From: an uncultured Alistipes sp. | GTDB taxonomy: Bacteria; Bacteroidota; Bacteroidia; Bacteroidales; Rikenellaceae | Length of the DNA: 57,035 nucleotides | Reading direction: 5' to 3' | NCBI GenBank assembly: GCA_910576555.1 | Contig: CAJTIY010000009.1 | Span: forward strand, 1 to 57,035 | In this document: positions 1 to 7,772 of the stretch, piece after piece | How the letters are laid out: the number at the start of each line of letters is the position of its first letter | Position numbering within the stretch: the stretch's first letter is position 1 | Program-made: the position numbers and the translations under genes | Notes under the pieces: generated by a model | Databases searched by the model: none | The model's input: only the letters and a program-made list of their open reading frames with translations | What the model was told of the DNA's origin: nothing

Positions 1-120
1 ATGATTGCGATAATTACCGTTACAAAGATAGTGCTTATTTTACAGTATTCCCTAAAAAAGTGAATATTTTTATGGTCTTGACGATATATAGTACCTTATG
101 GCGTTGACTGACAGGCCTGT
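1..120. other. AT-rich edge, no gene seen
   Basis: This AT-rich stretch lies downstream of the leftward HTH gene and holds no convincing gene or hairpin. It probably belongs to the same mobile element as the next two genes. Confidence 0.4.
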
Positions 121-447
121 TTATTTCGACTTGCACTCCCGCTCCTTTTTCAGTTTGCGAAATTTGCTGAAATTACGCTCGATAAACCGCAGTACGTCCG
201 ATTCCCGATAGAACGTCTTGTGATAGATCATCTGGTAAGGCAAATCCCCGGAAGTACGATACCGTTGCAGCGTACGCTTCGAGATGTTGAGCATCTTGCA
301 CAAGTCGTAATTATCCAGCAGTCTGTCGCCGTCGGGCAAAACGGAGAGGTTCTGTTCCGCGGCGGGTGTGCACAACTCCTCGATGTGCTCCAACCGCTTG
401 GCGAGACACTGCATCCAGTTGTCGAAATACTCCCTGTCCAGCATCAT
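121..447 (-). CDS. Helix-turn-helix DNA-binding protein (excisionase/MerR-like), mobile-element type
   Basis: A small basic 108-residue protein with a helix-turn-helix in its middle: the segment DLCKMLNISKRTLQRYR (about residues 49-65) is followed by a wing-like YRESDVLRFIE. This pattern is typical of the small HTH proteins encoded near rteC on Bacteroidales conjugative transposons, where some act as excision factors. The charged tail (KLKKERECKSK) fits DNA binding. Two Met codons stand at the start and either could be used. The neighbour upstream is RteC in the same orientation, 412 bases away. A role in excision or transfer control is inferred from context only. Confidence 0.75.
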   Translation of the reverse strand: MMLDREYFDNWMQCLAKRLEHIEELCTPAAEQNLSVLPDGDRLLDNYDLCKMLNISKRTLQRYRTSGDLPYQMIYHKTFYRESDVLRFIERNFSKFRKLKKERECKSK

Positions 448-859
448 GGCAGCCTACTCTTTACGCCGGTTCACAGGCATTCGTTCTATTTTCCCGATGG
501 GTTCTTTGTAGACCGTTCCTCCAATAATAAATATTTTCACAATCCTTTGTTGTTTTGTCTGTTGCAAAGGTCGGAGTTCTACGGTTCGAGAAATACGAGG
601 TCGGATGAACTTTATTTCCCATCCTCCTAATATGCTGAATTATCGAATACTTTGACTCTATCTCGGAAATATATGGTTAAAAGTATCGAGAACAAAACTC
701 GGATATTTCGGCTCGAATAATATCATATATTATTGACACAGAATCCGCTATTGCAGAATATATAAAATCGAATCCTCCGACTTTACAATCCGTTTCCTGT
801 AAAATCGGAGGATTTTCAATCTGTTTTGACCTGAATACCTCACTCGGTATAATTCGGTA
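448..859. other. Intergenic region between HTH gene and rteC
   Basis: An AT-rich stretch without a convincing gene. It contains the rteC terminator hairpin (771-814). A short rightward open frame over 220-630 lies mostly antisense to the HTH gene and is not considered real. Confidence 0.5.
771..814 (-). terminator. Hairpin terminator downstream of rteC
   Basis: The arms AATCCTCCGA (771-780) and TCGGAGGATT (805-814) pair perfectly, and an inner TTTACA/TGTAAA pair (782-787 and 798-803) extends the stem. It lies 45 bases beyond the rteC stop codon. Confidence 0.7.
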
Positions 860-1702
860 TTATTTCTTATTTCGTGGTCTCCAAGTCCGCATACGCTGTA
901 AGAGAGCCTGTTTTGCTTTGTCGATCCACGGAGTGGGATTGTTGCGCAGCTTCATGTCGCAGAACGTGCGCGAAAGGTTCGTGTCGAGCCGGGTATTGAA
1001 GACGTTGGCGATATAGGCCGCCAACTGCGTAAGCGGAACATTGCCGAAACTGCGCTTGCTGTCGAGCAGATAGATCAATTCCGTCAAATCCGTCTTGCTG
1101 TCCTGCCATGTCAGCCGTACAGCAGGCAACGAATCGTCGGAGGTTGTCCTTACATATTCCAGTGCTTCCAACTCGCCTTTCAGATAAGCCGATAACAATT
1201 CGTTGGCCAACAATTTCGCAAGCTTGAAATCTGCATTGGTCGAGAACTTCGGGTCACGCTCGTAATGAAACGATTCGAGGTATAGTGTCGTATCGTTCCG
1301 ATTACGCAGATAATACAACGAATCCAAGTGCGTCATGCCGGAACGATAGTAACGCACGAAATCGGAGTGCTTGTTGTTGTAACGGTTGATGGCCTTGATT
1401 TCATCCCGCAGATAGACATGTTGGGATTTGACACCCACGGGACGATTCATCTCGATGTTATAGACTTTGCGATAATAAATCAAACGATGATACAACCGAG
1501 GCTTTATGACTTTGAAAAACTCGATCTCCTCGGCTTCGGTGCTGAATGTATAGCCGGCGACAAACTCCCTCAACCGCTGAAAAGCATCGCCCAACACGAG
1601 CGATGCTTCTAAGGATTTTTTCAGAACATTCAAGTTCGAGTGTTCGAGGTTTCTTAATTTTTTCGCGATCTCCTTTTCAAGAGTTTCAATAAATTTTTGC
1701 AT
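860..1702 (-). CDS. rteC: RteC-family regulator of conjugative element excision
   Basis: This 280-residue protein reads as RteC, the factor that in CTnDOT-type elements activates the excision genes after tetracycline induction. The family signs seen are a helical N-terminal half with LEKEIAKKL and KPRLYHRLIYYRKVYNIE, and the C-terminal half with the motifs LAAYIANVFN, SRTFCDMKLRNNPTPW and KAKQALLQRM, a winged-helix-like DNA-binding region. The length is usual for RteC. The RteA/RteB two-component genes and the tetracycline resistance gene are not in the window, so only the edge of the element is seen. Base composition is clearly lower in GC than the housekeeping genes to the right, which fits horizontal transfer. 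Confidence 0.85.
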   Translation of the reverse strand: MQKFIETLEKEIAKKLRNLEHSNLNVLKKSLEASLVLGDAFQRLREFVAGYTFSTEAEEIEFFKVIKPRLYHRLIYYRKVYNIEMNRPVGVKSQHVYLRDEIKAINRYNNKHSDFVRYYRSGMTHLDSLYYLRNRNDTTLYLESFHYERDPKFSTNADFKLAKLLANELLSAYLKGELEALEYVRTTSDDSLPAVRLTWQDSKTDLTELIYLLDSKRSFGNVPLTQLAAYIANVFNTRLDTNLSRTFCDMKLRNNPTPWIDKAKQALLQRMRTWRPRNKK

Positions 1703-1969
1703 AATATCTTTCTTTTTATTTGACCATTAAAGATAAATAACAAGAAAGACTACGTGCTATATTCTTATTGTTATTCACATAAAATTAAACATGAATTAGA
1801 GAGTAGTGTATATACGAAAAAAATGCTATCTTTGCAGTAGCAAAAGAGTTATTTGGATATTGGAAAAATGAAGTGTTCTTAAACACTTGCAACTCACTTA
1901 TCCGTTGCCCTCTTTTATACGATTCTCTTCTAAATCGTTTATGCCCAAATAAATATCTCCGGGCAATTT

Positions 1970-2032
1970 CAAAGATACGAATAAGCGGTGCGCAGCAGCA
2001 AGCGGCAGCTTGAATCTGCCGAGTTGGAGTAC
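1970..2032 (-). repeat. Promoter-associated hairpin repeat, copy A
   Basis: The stretch begins with CAAAGATA (a -7 element read on the minus strand) and continues with an arm pair CAAGC/GCTTG around 2000-2012. It aligns well over about 63 bases with 37695-37757 upstream of tRNA-Arg. See findings. Confidence 0.65.
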
Positions 2033-2116
2033 CCCCCCCCTCCCTCTCTTTCTGTTGGCGCCCCGGCTCGGAACGCACGATCCGGTGCGCGGTGTGCGTT
2101 TTTCGACTTTTATGCC

Positions 2117-2124
2117 TATCTTTG
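2117..2124 (+). promoter_or_regulatory. -7 promoter element (TATCTTTG)
   Basis: A perfect TAnnTTTG box lies 26 bases before the start codon of the secreted protein gene. The surrounding text TTTTATGCCTATCTTTGT recurs before the coiled-coil lipoprotein gene (17327-17344). Confidence 0.7.
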
Positions 2125-2149
2125 TAAGGAGTAAAAACCGACTTGTCCT

Positions 2150-3055
2150 ATGAAAAATGCAATTTCGCTGCTCGTGGCCTTCGCGTGCGGCATCGTTACG
2201 GCTGCGGCGCAGGATCTGATCGTCAAGCGCGACGCTTCGCGCATCGAGGCGAAGGTCTCGGAGGTGGCGCCCGATGCGGTGCGGTACAAGCGCTGGTCGA
2301 ATCCCGACGGTCCGACCTATGTGCTGCCCGTCGCCCAGATCGACTATATCCGCTATGCCAACGGCGAGACGGAACGGTTCGCTGCCTGCGAAACGCTTCC
2401 TGCCACTCCCGTAACTCCTGCAACCCCCGCTACTCCGGCGACCGTCCCTGCCGCATCCGAATCTGCGGCGCCTGCCGCGGCGGACGGCGATGTCGAGTAT
2501 GTCGTACGCCGGTACGAGATCGGCGAGTATTACGACCGCAACGGTGTCCGGGGCGTGATCTGCGACCTGTCGGAAGACCGGCTGCACGGACTCGTCATTT
2601 CGCTCGACGAGCTCTACCTGCATTGGAGCGAGTTCCGCAAACCCGACCTCTGCACGGTGGGTGCGGACGATCGCGAGGACGGGCGGACGAACATGGAGCG
2701 TGTCGCGGCCTATATCGAGGCCAACGGCGGTTCGTGGGCCGACTTCCCGGCCTTCGCGTGGTGCCGCGAGCAGGGCGAGGGGTGGTACCTCCCCTCGATC
2801 GGAGAGCTGCTGACCATCGGCCACAACTACAACGGCGGCACGCGGATGGGCAACAACCGTCCTGCGCGCGCCAAGTTCAACGATGCGCTCAAGGAGCACG
2901 GCGGCAAGCGGATGGACCGGCAGGTCTACTACTTCTCGTCGACCGAGAAGAACGAGAAGGAGGCGCTGACCACGCATATGAGCGTCGAGCCGCCCTATGT
3001 CGTCGATATCCCGAAGTACAACAAGTTTCTGGTGCGGGCCGTGCATCGTTTCTGA
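2150..3055 (+). CDS. Secreted protein with C-terminal DUF1566-like fold
   Basis: A 301-residue exported protein. Residues 1-20 form a signal peptide (LLVAFACGIVTAAAQ). Residues 22-75 form a small domain common at the N terminus of Bacteroidales secreted proteins (DLIVKRDASRIEAKV, then PVAQIDYIRYANGE). A linker of Thr-Pro-Ala repeats follows at about residues 84-100. The C-terminal part has GEGWYLPSIGEL, YYFSSTE and FLVRAVHRF, the signature layout of DUF1566/Fibrobacter paralogous-domain proteins that mimic an FGE/lectin-like fold. Its substrate is unknown. It has its own promoter and stands alone between the mobile element and the ribosomal operon. Confidence 0.7.
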   Translation: MKNAISLLVAFACGIVTAAAQDLIVKRDASRIEAKVSEVAPDAVRYKRWSNPDGPTYVLPVAQIDYIRYANGETERFAACETLPATPVTPATPATPATVPAASESAAPAAADGDVEYVVRRYEIGEYYDRNGVRGVICDLSEDRLHGLVISLDELYLHWSEFRKPDLCTVGADDREDGRTNMERVAAYIEANGGSWADFPAFAWCREQGEGWYLPSIGELLTIGHNYNGGTRMGNNRPARAKFNDALKEHGGKRMDRQVYYFSSTEKNEKEALTTHMSVEPPYVVDIPKYNKFLVRAVHRF

Positions 3056-3192
3056 TGCCGGCCGGCCCGCAGGCCGGAACGCCGTTTCGTCGCGGCAGCG
3101 GCATCGCGCGGGGCGGGCGGCGGTGCGACGGAAGGATGCTCCTTCTTCGCGGTCGCTGCCGCAGCGATGCGAACGTCGTATGTCAGGAACAC

Positions 3193-3222
3193 ACAAAGGG
3201 CGCCCGTGAGGACGCCCTTTGT
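3193..3222. terminator. Bidirectional terminator between convergent genes
   Basis: The arms ACAAAGGGCG (3193-3202) and CGCCCTTTGT (3213-3222) pair perfectly around a ten-base loop. It serves the secreted protein gene from the left and the DUF4295/L33/L28 operon from the right. Confidence 0.8.
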
Positions 3223-3244
3223 ATTTAAGATCGCTCTTAAATCA

Positions 3245-3403
3245 CTATTTCTTGCCTTCGAAGAAATCTTTGACTTGGTCGTTGGGAATGACGCCTTCCT
3301 TGAACATGTAGGCTCCGGTCTTCTCCGACTTGACCATTTTGATGCACTTGGTGAACTGCTTACCCGTGCCGGTTTTCAGCGTTGCGACTACTTTCTTTGC
3401 CAT
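3245..3403 (-). CDS. DUF4295 small basic protein
   Basis: A 52-residue protein beginning MAKKVVATLKTGTGK and ending FFEGKK. It matches DUF4295, a short basic family found in Bacteroidota directly after the genes for L28 and L33. The function is unproven; the conserved place beside two 50S proteins suggests a ribosome-linked role. The gap to rpmG is only 13 bases, so the three genes are one transcript. The start is the ATG at 3401-3403. Confidence 0.88.
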   Translation of the reverse strand: MAKKVVATLKTGTGKQFTKCIKMVKSEKTGAYMFKEGVIPNDQVKDFFEGKK

Positions 3404-3416
3404 AAAGCTACTCTAA

Positions 3417-3599
3417 CTATTTGATTTCACGGTGAACGGTGACGCGCTTGAGGAACGGGTTGTACTTCTTGCGCTCCAGACGGTCGGGGGTGTTCTTCTT
3501 GTTCTTGGTGGTGATGTAACGCGACATTCCCGGTACGCCGCTCTCCTTCTGCTCGGTGCACTCGAGGATCACCTGCACTCTGTTGCCTTTCTTTGCCAT
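3417..3599 (-). CDS. rpmG: 50S ribosomal protein L33
   Basis: A 60-residue protein with the L33 pattern: MAKKGNRVQVILECTE, then YITTKNKKNTPDRLE and the end KYNPFLKRVTVHREIK. It is a zinc-free form, since the CxxC pairs of zinc-binding L33 are missing. It is the middle gene of the L28-L33-DUF4295 operon, with 15 bases to rpmB. Confidence 0.97.
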   Translation of the reverse strand: MAKKGNRVQVILECTEQKESGVPGMSRYITTKNKKNTPDRLERKKYNPFLKRVTVHREIK

Positions 3600-3614
3600 G
3601 TGTCGTTAAGGTGT

Positions 3615-3848
3615 TTAGTAAACGCTCTTCGGGGCTACGGCTTCGCGCAGAGCTACGTCGAGACCCTTCTTGTTGATGGTTTTCATGCCGGCGGCCGATA
3701 CCTTGAGGGTGATCCAGCGGCCCTCCTGCTCCGACCAGAAGCGCTTCGTTTTCAAATTCGGGCTGAATTTGCGCTTGGTCTTGTGGTGGGAGTGCGATAC
3801 GTTGTTGCCGACGATCGCCACCTTGCCCGTGATTTCGCAAACTTTCAT
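3615..3848 (-). CDS. rpmB: 50S ribosomal protein L28
   Basis: A 77-residue protein beginning MKVCEITGKVAIVGNNVS and containing the L28 motifs HSHHKTKRKFSPNL and ITLKVSAAGMKTI. The start chosen is ATG 3846-3848. An in-frame Met 20 codons upstream lies in front of the -7 promoter box (3886-3893), so it cannot be in the transcript. Zinc ligands are absent, as in the neighbouring L33. This is the first gene of the three-gene operon. Confidence 0.97.
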   Translation of the reverse strand: MKVCEITGKVAIVGNNVSHSHHKTKRKFSPNLKTKRFWSEQEGRWITLKVSAAGMKTINKKGLDVALREAVAPKSVY

Positions 3849-3885
3849 TTGTGTGGAATTTTTGATTTTATCCCGTAAGGGAGTG

Positions 3886-3917
3886 CAAATATACAGCTTT
3901 TTCCGCAATTAGCAAAC
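3886..3917 (-). promoter_or_regulatory. Promoter of the L28-L33-DUF4295 operon
   Basis: On the minus strand this is TTTG (3917-3914), a 20-base spacer and TATATTTG (3893-3886), an exact match to the Bacteroidota sigma-ABfr consensus. The predicted transcript start falls about 30 bases before the rpmB ATG. Confidence 0.88.
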
Positions 3918-3980
3918 ACGGACGCACAACATTTGTCGCGCCGCGCGCGATTCCGCCGACGCGGGCATCGGGGACGGAGG

Positions 3981-5222
3981 CTATTCGGCGTCGAGCCGGT
4001 CGCGCAGCAGCCCGATGGCGAAGGCCGAGGCGCGGTCGACGATCTGTCCGCGGTCGGTGCCGCATCGTTTTACGACGGCCGTCGTGCCGGAGGGGGTCGC
4101 CATGGCGATCCACACCGTGCCGACGGGCTTTTCGGGCGATCCGCCCGCGGGGCCCGCGATGCCGGTGGTCGCTACGGCGTAGTCGGCCCCGGCGACGCGG
4201 CGCACGCCCTCGGCCATCTGGCGTGCCACCTGCTCGCTCACGGCGCCGTAGCGGGCGAGCGCTTCGGCGTCGACGCCCAGCAGGTCGCGCTTCGCTTCGT
4301 TGCTGTATGCCACCACGCCGCAGCGGAAGTAGGCCGAGGCGCCGGGCATGGCCGTGAAACGCGCCGCGATCGTGCCGCCCGTGCAGCTCTCGGCCACGGC
4401 GAGCGTCCGGCCCCGTTCGACGAGCGTGCGGTGGACGAGCTCCTGCACGGAGGCCGTCTCGAAGCCGACGACGTATTCCGGGATCAGGCGGCGGAGCGCC
4501 TCGAAGCGCTGTTCGATCTCCTGCGCGACGCTCGCGCCGTCGACCTCGTAGGCCGAAAGCCGCAGCCGCACGGCGCCGGGGTTGGGCAGGTAGGCCAGCT
4601 TCAGGTAGCCCGGCAGGGCGCTCTCCCACGCCGCGATCCGTTCGGCGAGCATCGACTCGGCGAGACCCGCGGTGATGAGCGTGCGATGGACGATCTGCCG
4701 CAGCGCGAAGCGGGCGCGCAGGCGCGGCATCACCTCGTCCTGCATCAGGTGCTCCATTTCGAACGGCACGCCGGGGAGCGACACCAGCACGCGGCCGTCG
4801 CGCTCGAACCACATGCCCGGGGCCGTGCCGTGGGCGTTGAATAGCACCGTGCAGCAGGCCGGCACTTCGGCCTGCGCGCGGTTGAGGTCGTTGAAGGCGA
4901 TGCCCCGTTCGGCGAGCATCCGCGCGACGTGGTCGGCGACGCGTTCGTCGCGGCGCATGGGGCTGCGGAACAGCTCGGCGAGGGTTTTCTTGGTGATGTC
5001 GTCCTTCGTGGGGCCGAGGCCGCCCGTGAGGATCACCAGCTGCGTTTCGCGCAGGGCGCGTTCGACGCTTTCGGCGATCTGCGCCCGGTCGTCGCCGATC
5101 GAACGCTTCTCGCGGACGACGATGCCGGCGGCGTTGAGCCGCTTGGCGATGGACACGGAGTTGGTGTCGACGATCTGACCGATGAGGATCTCGTCGCCGA
5201 TGGTGATGACGGTGGCATTCAT
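3981..5222 (-). CDS. cinA: CinA-family protein (nicotinamide-nucleotide amidase)
   Basis: A 413-residue protein with the two usual domains. The N-terminal MoCF/COG1058 domain (about 1-170) has ITIGDEILIGQIVDTNS and GGLGPTKDDITK. The C-terminal amidase domain (about 255-410) has AVAESCTGG and TTGIAGPAGGSPEKPVGTVW, which carry the catalytic Ser and the nucleotide-binding loop of PncC. The family hydrolyses NMN and ADP-ribose pyrophosphate in pyridine nucleotide recycling. It follows pyrD by only 12 bases on the same strand, so the two are co-transcribed. Confidence 0.95.
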   Translation of the reverse strand: MNATVITIGDEILIGQIVDTNSVSIAKRLNAAGIVVREKRSIGDDRAQIAESVERALRETQLVILTGGLGPTKDDITKKTLAELFRSPMRRDERVADHVARMLAERGIAFNDLNRAQAEVPACCTVLFNAHGTAPGMWFERDGRVLVSLPGVPFEMEHLMQDEVMPRLRARFALRQIVHRTLITAGLAESMLAERIAAWESALPGYLKLAYLPNPGAVRLRLSAYEVDGASVAQEIEQRFEALRRLIPEYVVGFETASVQELVHRTLVERGRTLAVAESCTGGTIAARFTAMPGASAYFRCGVVAYSNEAKRDLLGVDAEALARYGAVSEQVARQMAEGVRRVAGADYAVATTGIAGPAGGSPEKPVGTVWIAMATPSGTTAVVKRCGTDRGQIVDRASAFAIGLLRDRLDAE

Positions 5223-5234
5223 GGATATCGGGGG

Positions 5235-6329
5235 TTATTGCGCGGCGGAGGGCTCCTTCGCGGTCTCGTTGTCCGGTGCGGCGGCCTGCGCCGCTTCGGC
5301 ATCGGCGATCAGTGCGCGGCAGATGTCGCGCACGAAGGCGGGGCCGTCGTAGATGTAACCGGTATAGAGCTGCACGAGGTCGGCGCCTGCGGCGAGCATC
5401 GCCCGCACGTCGTCGGCGCTCATCACACCGCCCGTGCCGATGATCGGGTAGGCGCCGCCCGAGCGCGTGTGGACGCGGCGCACGACTTCGATCGCCCGGG
5501 CCGTGAGGGGCGCGCCGCTCAAGCGCCCGCCGCCGATCTTGTCGATCGCCGCGCGGCTCGTCCGCAGCCCTTCGCGCGAAGCGGTGCCGTGCACCGCCAC
5601 GATGCCGTCGAGCGGCGTCTCGATCAGGATGTCGGTGATCGCGTCGATCTCCGCGTCGGTCATGTCGGGCGATATCTTCAGCAGGACGGGACGGTACTGG
5701 TTCTGTCCGCGCCGGAAGTCGAACAGCGGGTTGAGGATGCGCAGGATGTTTTCCGGTGCATAGGCCTTATGTTCGCTGCAGGAGCCGTCGCAGCTGACGT
5801 TGACGGTGAAGTAGTCCGCATACTGGTAGAGGTTGCGGAAGAGCTTGAGGTAGTCGCCGGCGGCCTCCTCGAGCGGCGTGGCCGTGTTCTTGCCGATGTT
5901 GCAGCCCACGATCGTCTCCGCGTGGGGACGGCGCAGGTGGCCGATGGCCCGGTCGAGTCCGCGGTTGGCGTGGCCGATGCGGTTGACGATGGCCCGATCC
6001 TTCGGCAGGCGGAAGATGCGGGGGCGCGGGTTGCCGCCCTGCGGGCGCGGCGTGAGGGTGCCCGTTTCGACGAATCCGAACCCTGCGGCCGCCAGTTCGC
6101 GGACCGCTTCGCCGTCGGTATCGAAGCCCGCGGCCAAGCCGATCGGGTTGGCGAAGCGGCGGCCGAAGACCTCGCGTTCGAGGGCCGGATGGTGCACGGC
6201 GCAGCATCGGTCCAGCAGCCAGCGTCCGCCGGGAATCATGCCGATCAGACGCAGCGCAAGGAGTACGACGCGGTGCGCCTGCTCGATCGAGAGCGCGAAG
6301 AGAATCGGTTTTATGAAGCGGCGGTACAT
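5235..6329 (-). CDS. pyrD: Dihydroorotate dehydrogenase (quinone-type), divergent active site
   Basis: A 364-residue protein of class 2 DHODH build: N-terminal helices (MYRRFIKPILFALSIEQAH) for quinone access, then a FMN barrel with NPIGLAAGFD, TPRPQGGNPRPR, NIGKN, LLKISPD and PIIGTGGV. It would oxidise dihydroorotate to orotate for pyrimidine synthesis at the membrane. Several usual substrate contacts look changed: GFDTDG instead of GFDKNG, HANRG instead of FNNxG, NVSCDG instead of NVSSPN, and AVHGT instead of ATNTT. The start is set at 6329 because the -7 box at 6355-6362 excludes the upstream Met. It leads the pyrD-cinA pair. Confidence 0.85.
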   Translation of the reverse strand: MYRRFIKPILFALSIEQAHRVVLLALRLIGMIPGGRWLLDRCCAVHHPALEREVFGRRFANPIGLAAGFDTDGEAVRELAAAGFGFVETGTLTPRPQGGNPRPRIFRLPKDRAIVNRIGHANRGLDRAIGHLRRPHAETIVGCNIGKNTATPLEEAAGDYLKLFRNLYQYADYFTVNVSCDGSCSEHKAYAPENILRILNPLFDFRRGQNQYRPVLLKISPDMTDAEIDAITDILIETPLDGIVAVHGTASREGLRTSRAAIDKIGGGRLSGAPLTARAIEVVRRVHTRSGGAYPIIGTGGVMSADDVRAMLAAGADLVQLYTGYIYDGPAFVRDICRALIADAEAAQAAAPDNETAKEPSAAQ

Positions 6330-6354
6330 CTGTTCGATCTGTCTGAAAACGCTG

Positions 6355-6362
6355 CAAAGGTA
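6355..6362 (-). promoter_or_regulatory. -7 promoter element of pyrD-cinA
   Basis: CAAAGGTA here reads TACCTTTG on the minus strand, 26 bases before the pyrD start. It decides the start of pyrD. No clear -33 box is seen. Confidence 0.7.
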
Positions 6363-6476
6363 CAAAAAAAGCGTGCCGATGTGCCGATTTTCGGCGCGGA
6401 ATCGTTCGGCGGCTCTTTTTCGCCGGCCGGCGCAGCTCCGTCGTGCGGTCTGCCGGTTCGGTCGGACGGTGCGGTG

Positions 6477-6485
6477 CCCCCCCCC
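6477..6485. repeat. Run of nine C between pyrD and pdxB
   Basis: An uninterrupted C9 tract, one of five C9/G9 runs in the window, all between genes. It is slippage-prone. Confidence 0.6.
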
Positions 6486-6491
6486 TTCTGA

Positions 6492-7487
6492 CTAAAAGTA
6501 TTCGCGGCGGTAGGCGTAGCGGTCGCGGATGCGTTCGAACTCCTCCGGCGCCGTTTTCAGGCGGCGGGTTTCGGTTTCGATGTCGCAGGCGCCGCCGATC
6601 GTCGCGCAAAGTTCCTGCCATGCGATCGGCCGTGCGGCCGTGCGGGCCGCTCCGGGCGGATACCACCCTTCGAGCGGCAGCCCGAAGCGGCGGGCGAGGG
6701 CCGCGACGGCGAGGGCCGTGGCCGTCGCCTTGCCCTGCTCGGAGTAGCCGGCGATGTGGGGCGTGGCCGCGAGGGCCCCCTGCAGCAGCGTGGGATCGGG
6801 TGTCGGTTCGTGCTCCCAGACGTCGAGGGCGTAGGGATGTCCGCTGCGCAGCAGCGCCGCGCCGTCGACCACCTCGCCGCGCGAGGAGTTGACGATCGTG
6901 GCGCCGGGTTTCAGCGTTCCGAGCAGTGCCGCATCCGCCATGCGGCGCGTCGTGGCGTCGAGCGGTACGTGTAAGGTGAGGATGTCTGCTTCGCGCGCCG
7001 TTTCGGCCAGCGTGCGGAAACCGAGGCGTTCGCGCGCCTCGCGGGGCGGGTCGCAGCAGATCGTGCGGAAGCCCCAGTCCGCGGCGTATCGGGCGACGAG
7101 CGACCCGACATGGCCCACGCCGACGATGCCCAGCGTCCGCTCGGCGGGGCTCCAGCCTTGCGTGCGGGAGAGATGTACGAGGACGGCGGCGACCCATTGC
7201 AGCACGCCGCGGGCGTTGCATCCGGCGGCGGTCGCCGTCTCGATGCCGTGCGCCGCACACCATGCCGTGTCGATGTGGTCGAAGCCGATGGTGGCTGTGG
7301 CGATCAGCCGCACGCTTGAGCCGGCGAGCAGCCCCTCGTCGCACCGCGTGCGGGTGCGGACGACGAGCGCGTCGGCGTCGCGGACGTCGCGGGGCCCGAT
7401 CTCCGCGCCCGGTATGTAACGCACCTCGGCCCACGGCTCGAAGAGGCCCCGCAGGAAGGGTATGGCGCTGTCTGCGATGATTTTCAT
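6492..7487 (-). CDS. pdxB: Erythronate-4-phosphate dehydrogenase
   Basis: A 331-residue D-2-hydroxyacid dehydrogenase with the PdxB opening MKIIADSAIPFLRGLFEPWA. It shows the NAD-binding LGIVGVGHVGSLVARYA, the NSSRGEVVD and DVWEHEP motifs carrying the catalytic Arg and Glu, and TPHIAGYSEQGK with the catalytic His. PdxB oxidises 4-phosphoerythronate in the DXP-independent route to pyridoxal phosphate. The start is ATG 7485-7487; the frame stays open far upstream, but that part runs through the promoter and antisense to the next gene. The length is a little below the usual 370-380. It is expressed from the divergent promoter region it shares with the ureohydrolase gene. Confidence 0.93.
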   Translation of the reverse strand: MKIIADSAIPFLRGLFEPWAEVRYIPGAEIGPRDVRDADALVVRTRTRCDEGLLAGSSVRLIATATIGFDHIDTAWCAAHGIETATAAGCNARGVLQWVAAVLVHLSRTQGWSPAERTLGIVGVGHVGSLVARYAADWGFRTICCDPPREARERLGFRTLAETAREADILTLHVPLDATTRRMADAALLGTLKPGATIVNSSRGEVVDGAALLRSGHPYALDVWEHEPTPDPTLLQGALAATPHIAGYSEQGKATATALAVAALARRFGLPLEGWYPPGAARTAARPIAWQELCATIGGACDIETETRRLKTAPEEFERIRDRYAYRREYF

Positions 7488-7633
7488 GGTTCGGATTCTG
7501 CTGATGGCGGGTTCCGGTCCGCAGCCGGCCGCTCTTCGCGCCGGGCGGCCGCGGGGACCCCGTGCGGTCGTTTTTCCCGTTCCCGTCCGCGCCTCGGGCG
7601 CGGTCCGGCGGCATGTTCCATCTTTGCGTGAGG

Positions 7634-7669
7634 CAAATATAGGTAAAAAATAAAAAATGCGTATCTTTG
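7634..7669. promoter_or_regulatory. Divergent promoters for pdxB and the ureohydrolase operon
   Basis: On the minus strand TATATTTG (7641-7634) faces pdxB. On the plus strand TATCTTTG (7662-7669) faces the ureohydrolase gene. The two -7 boxes are 20 bases apart, so the promoters overlap in their upstream parts. Confidence 0.7.
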
Positions 7670-7772
7670 CCGAACTGGAATTTCGGCTCCGGGCGGTTGC
7701 GCCGCGGTCCGTTCCGGGGTGCTCCCGGGATGTGCGGCGATGCCGGATCCGGGGCCGTGCGAACGAACGATT

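Larger units (their letters stand above)
1703..2149. other. Intergenic region: likely edge of the mobile element and a promoter repeat
   Basis: The left part is AT-rich and contains CTATCTTTGC (1826-1835), which matches both the Bacteroidota -7 element and the CTnDOT-type core GTAnnTTTGC at 9 of 10 positions. The right part holds a promoter-associated repeat (1970-2032), a run of nine C (2032-2040) and the promoter of the next gene. GC content rises sharply after about 1980. No gene is supported here. Confidence 0.45.

Noticed and set aside
1826..1835. A certain attachment site of the CTnDOT-like element
   Set aside because: The same CTATCTTTGC text occurs at ordinary promoters in this window (for example 15211-15220), so the match alone proves nothing. 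It is kept only as a hypothesis.
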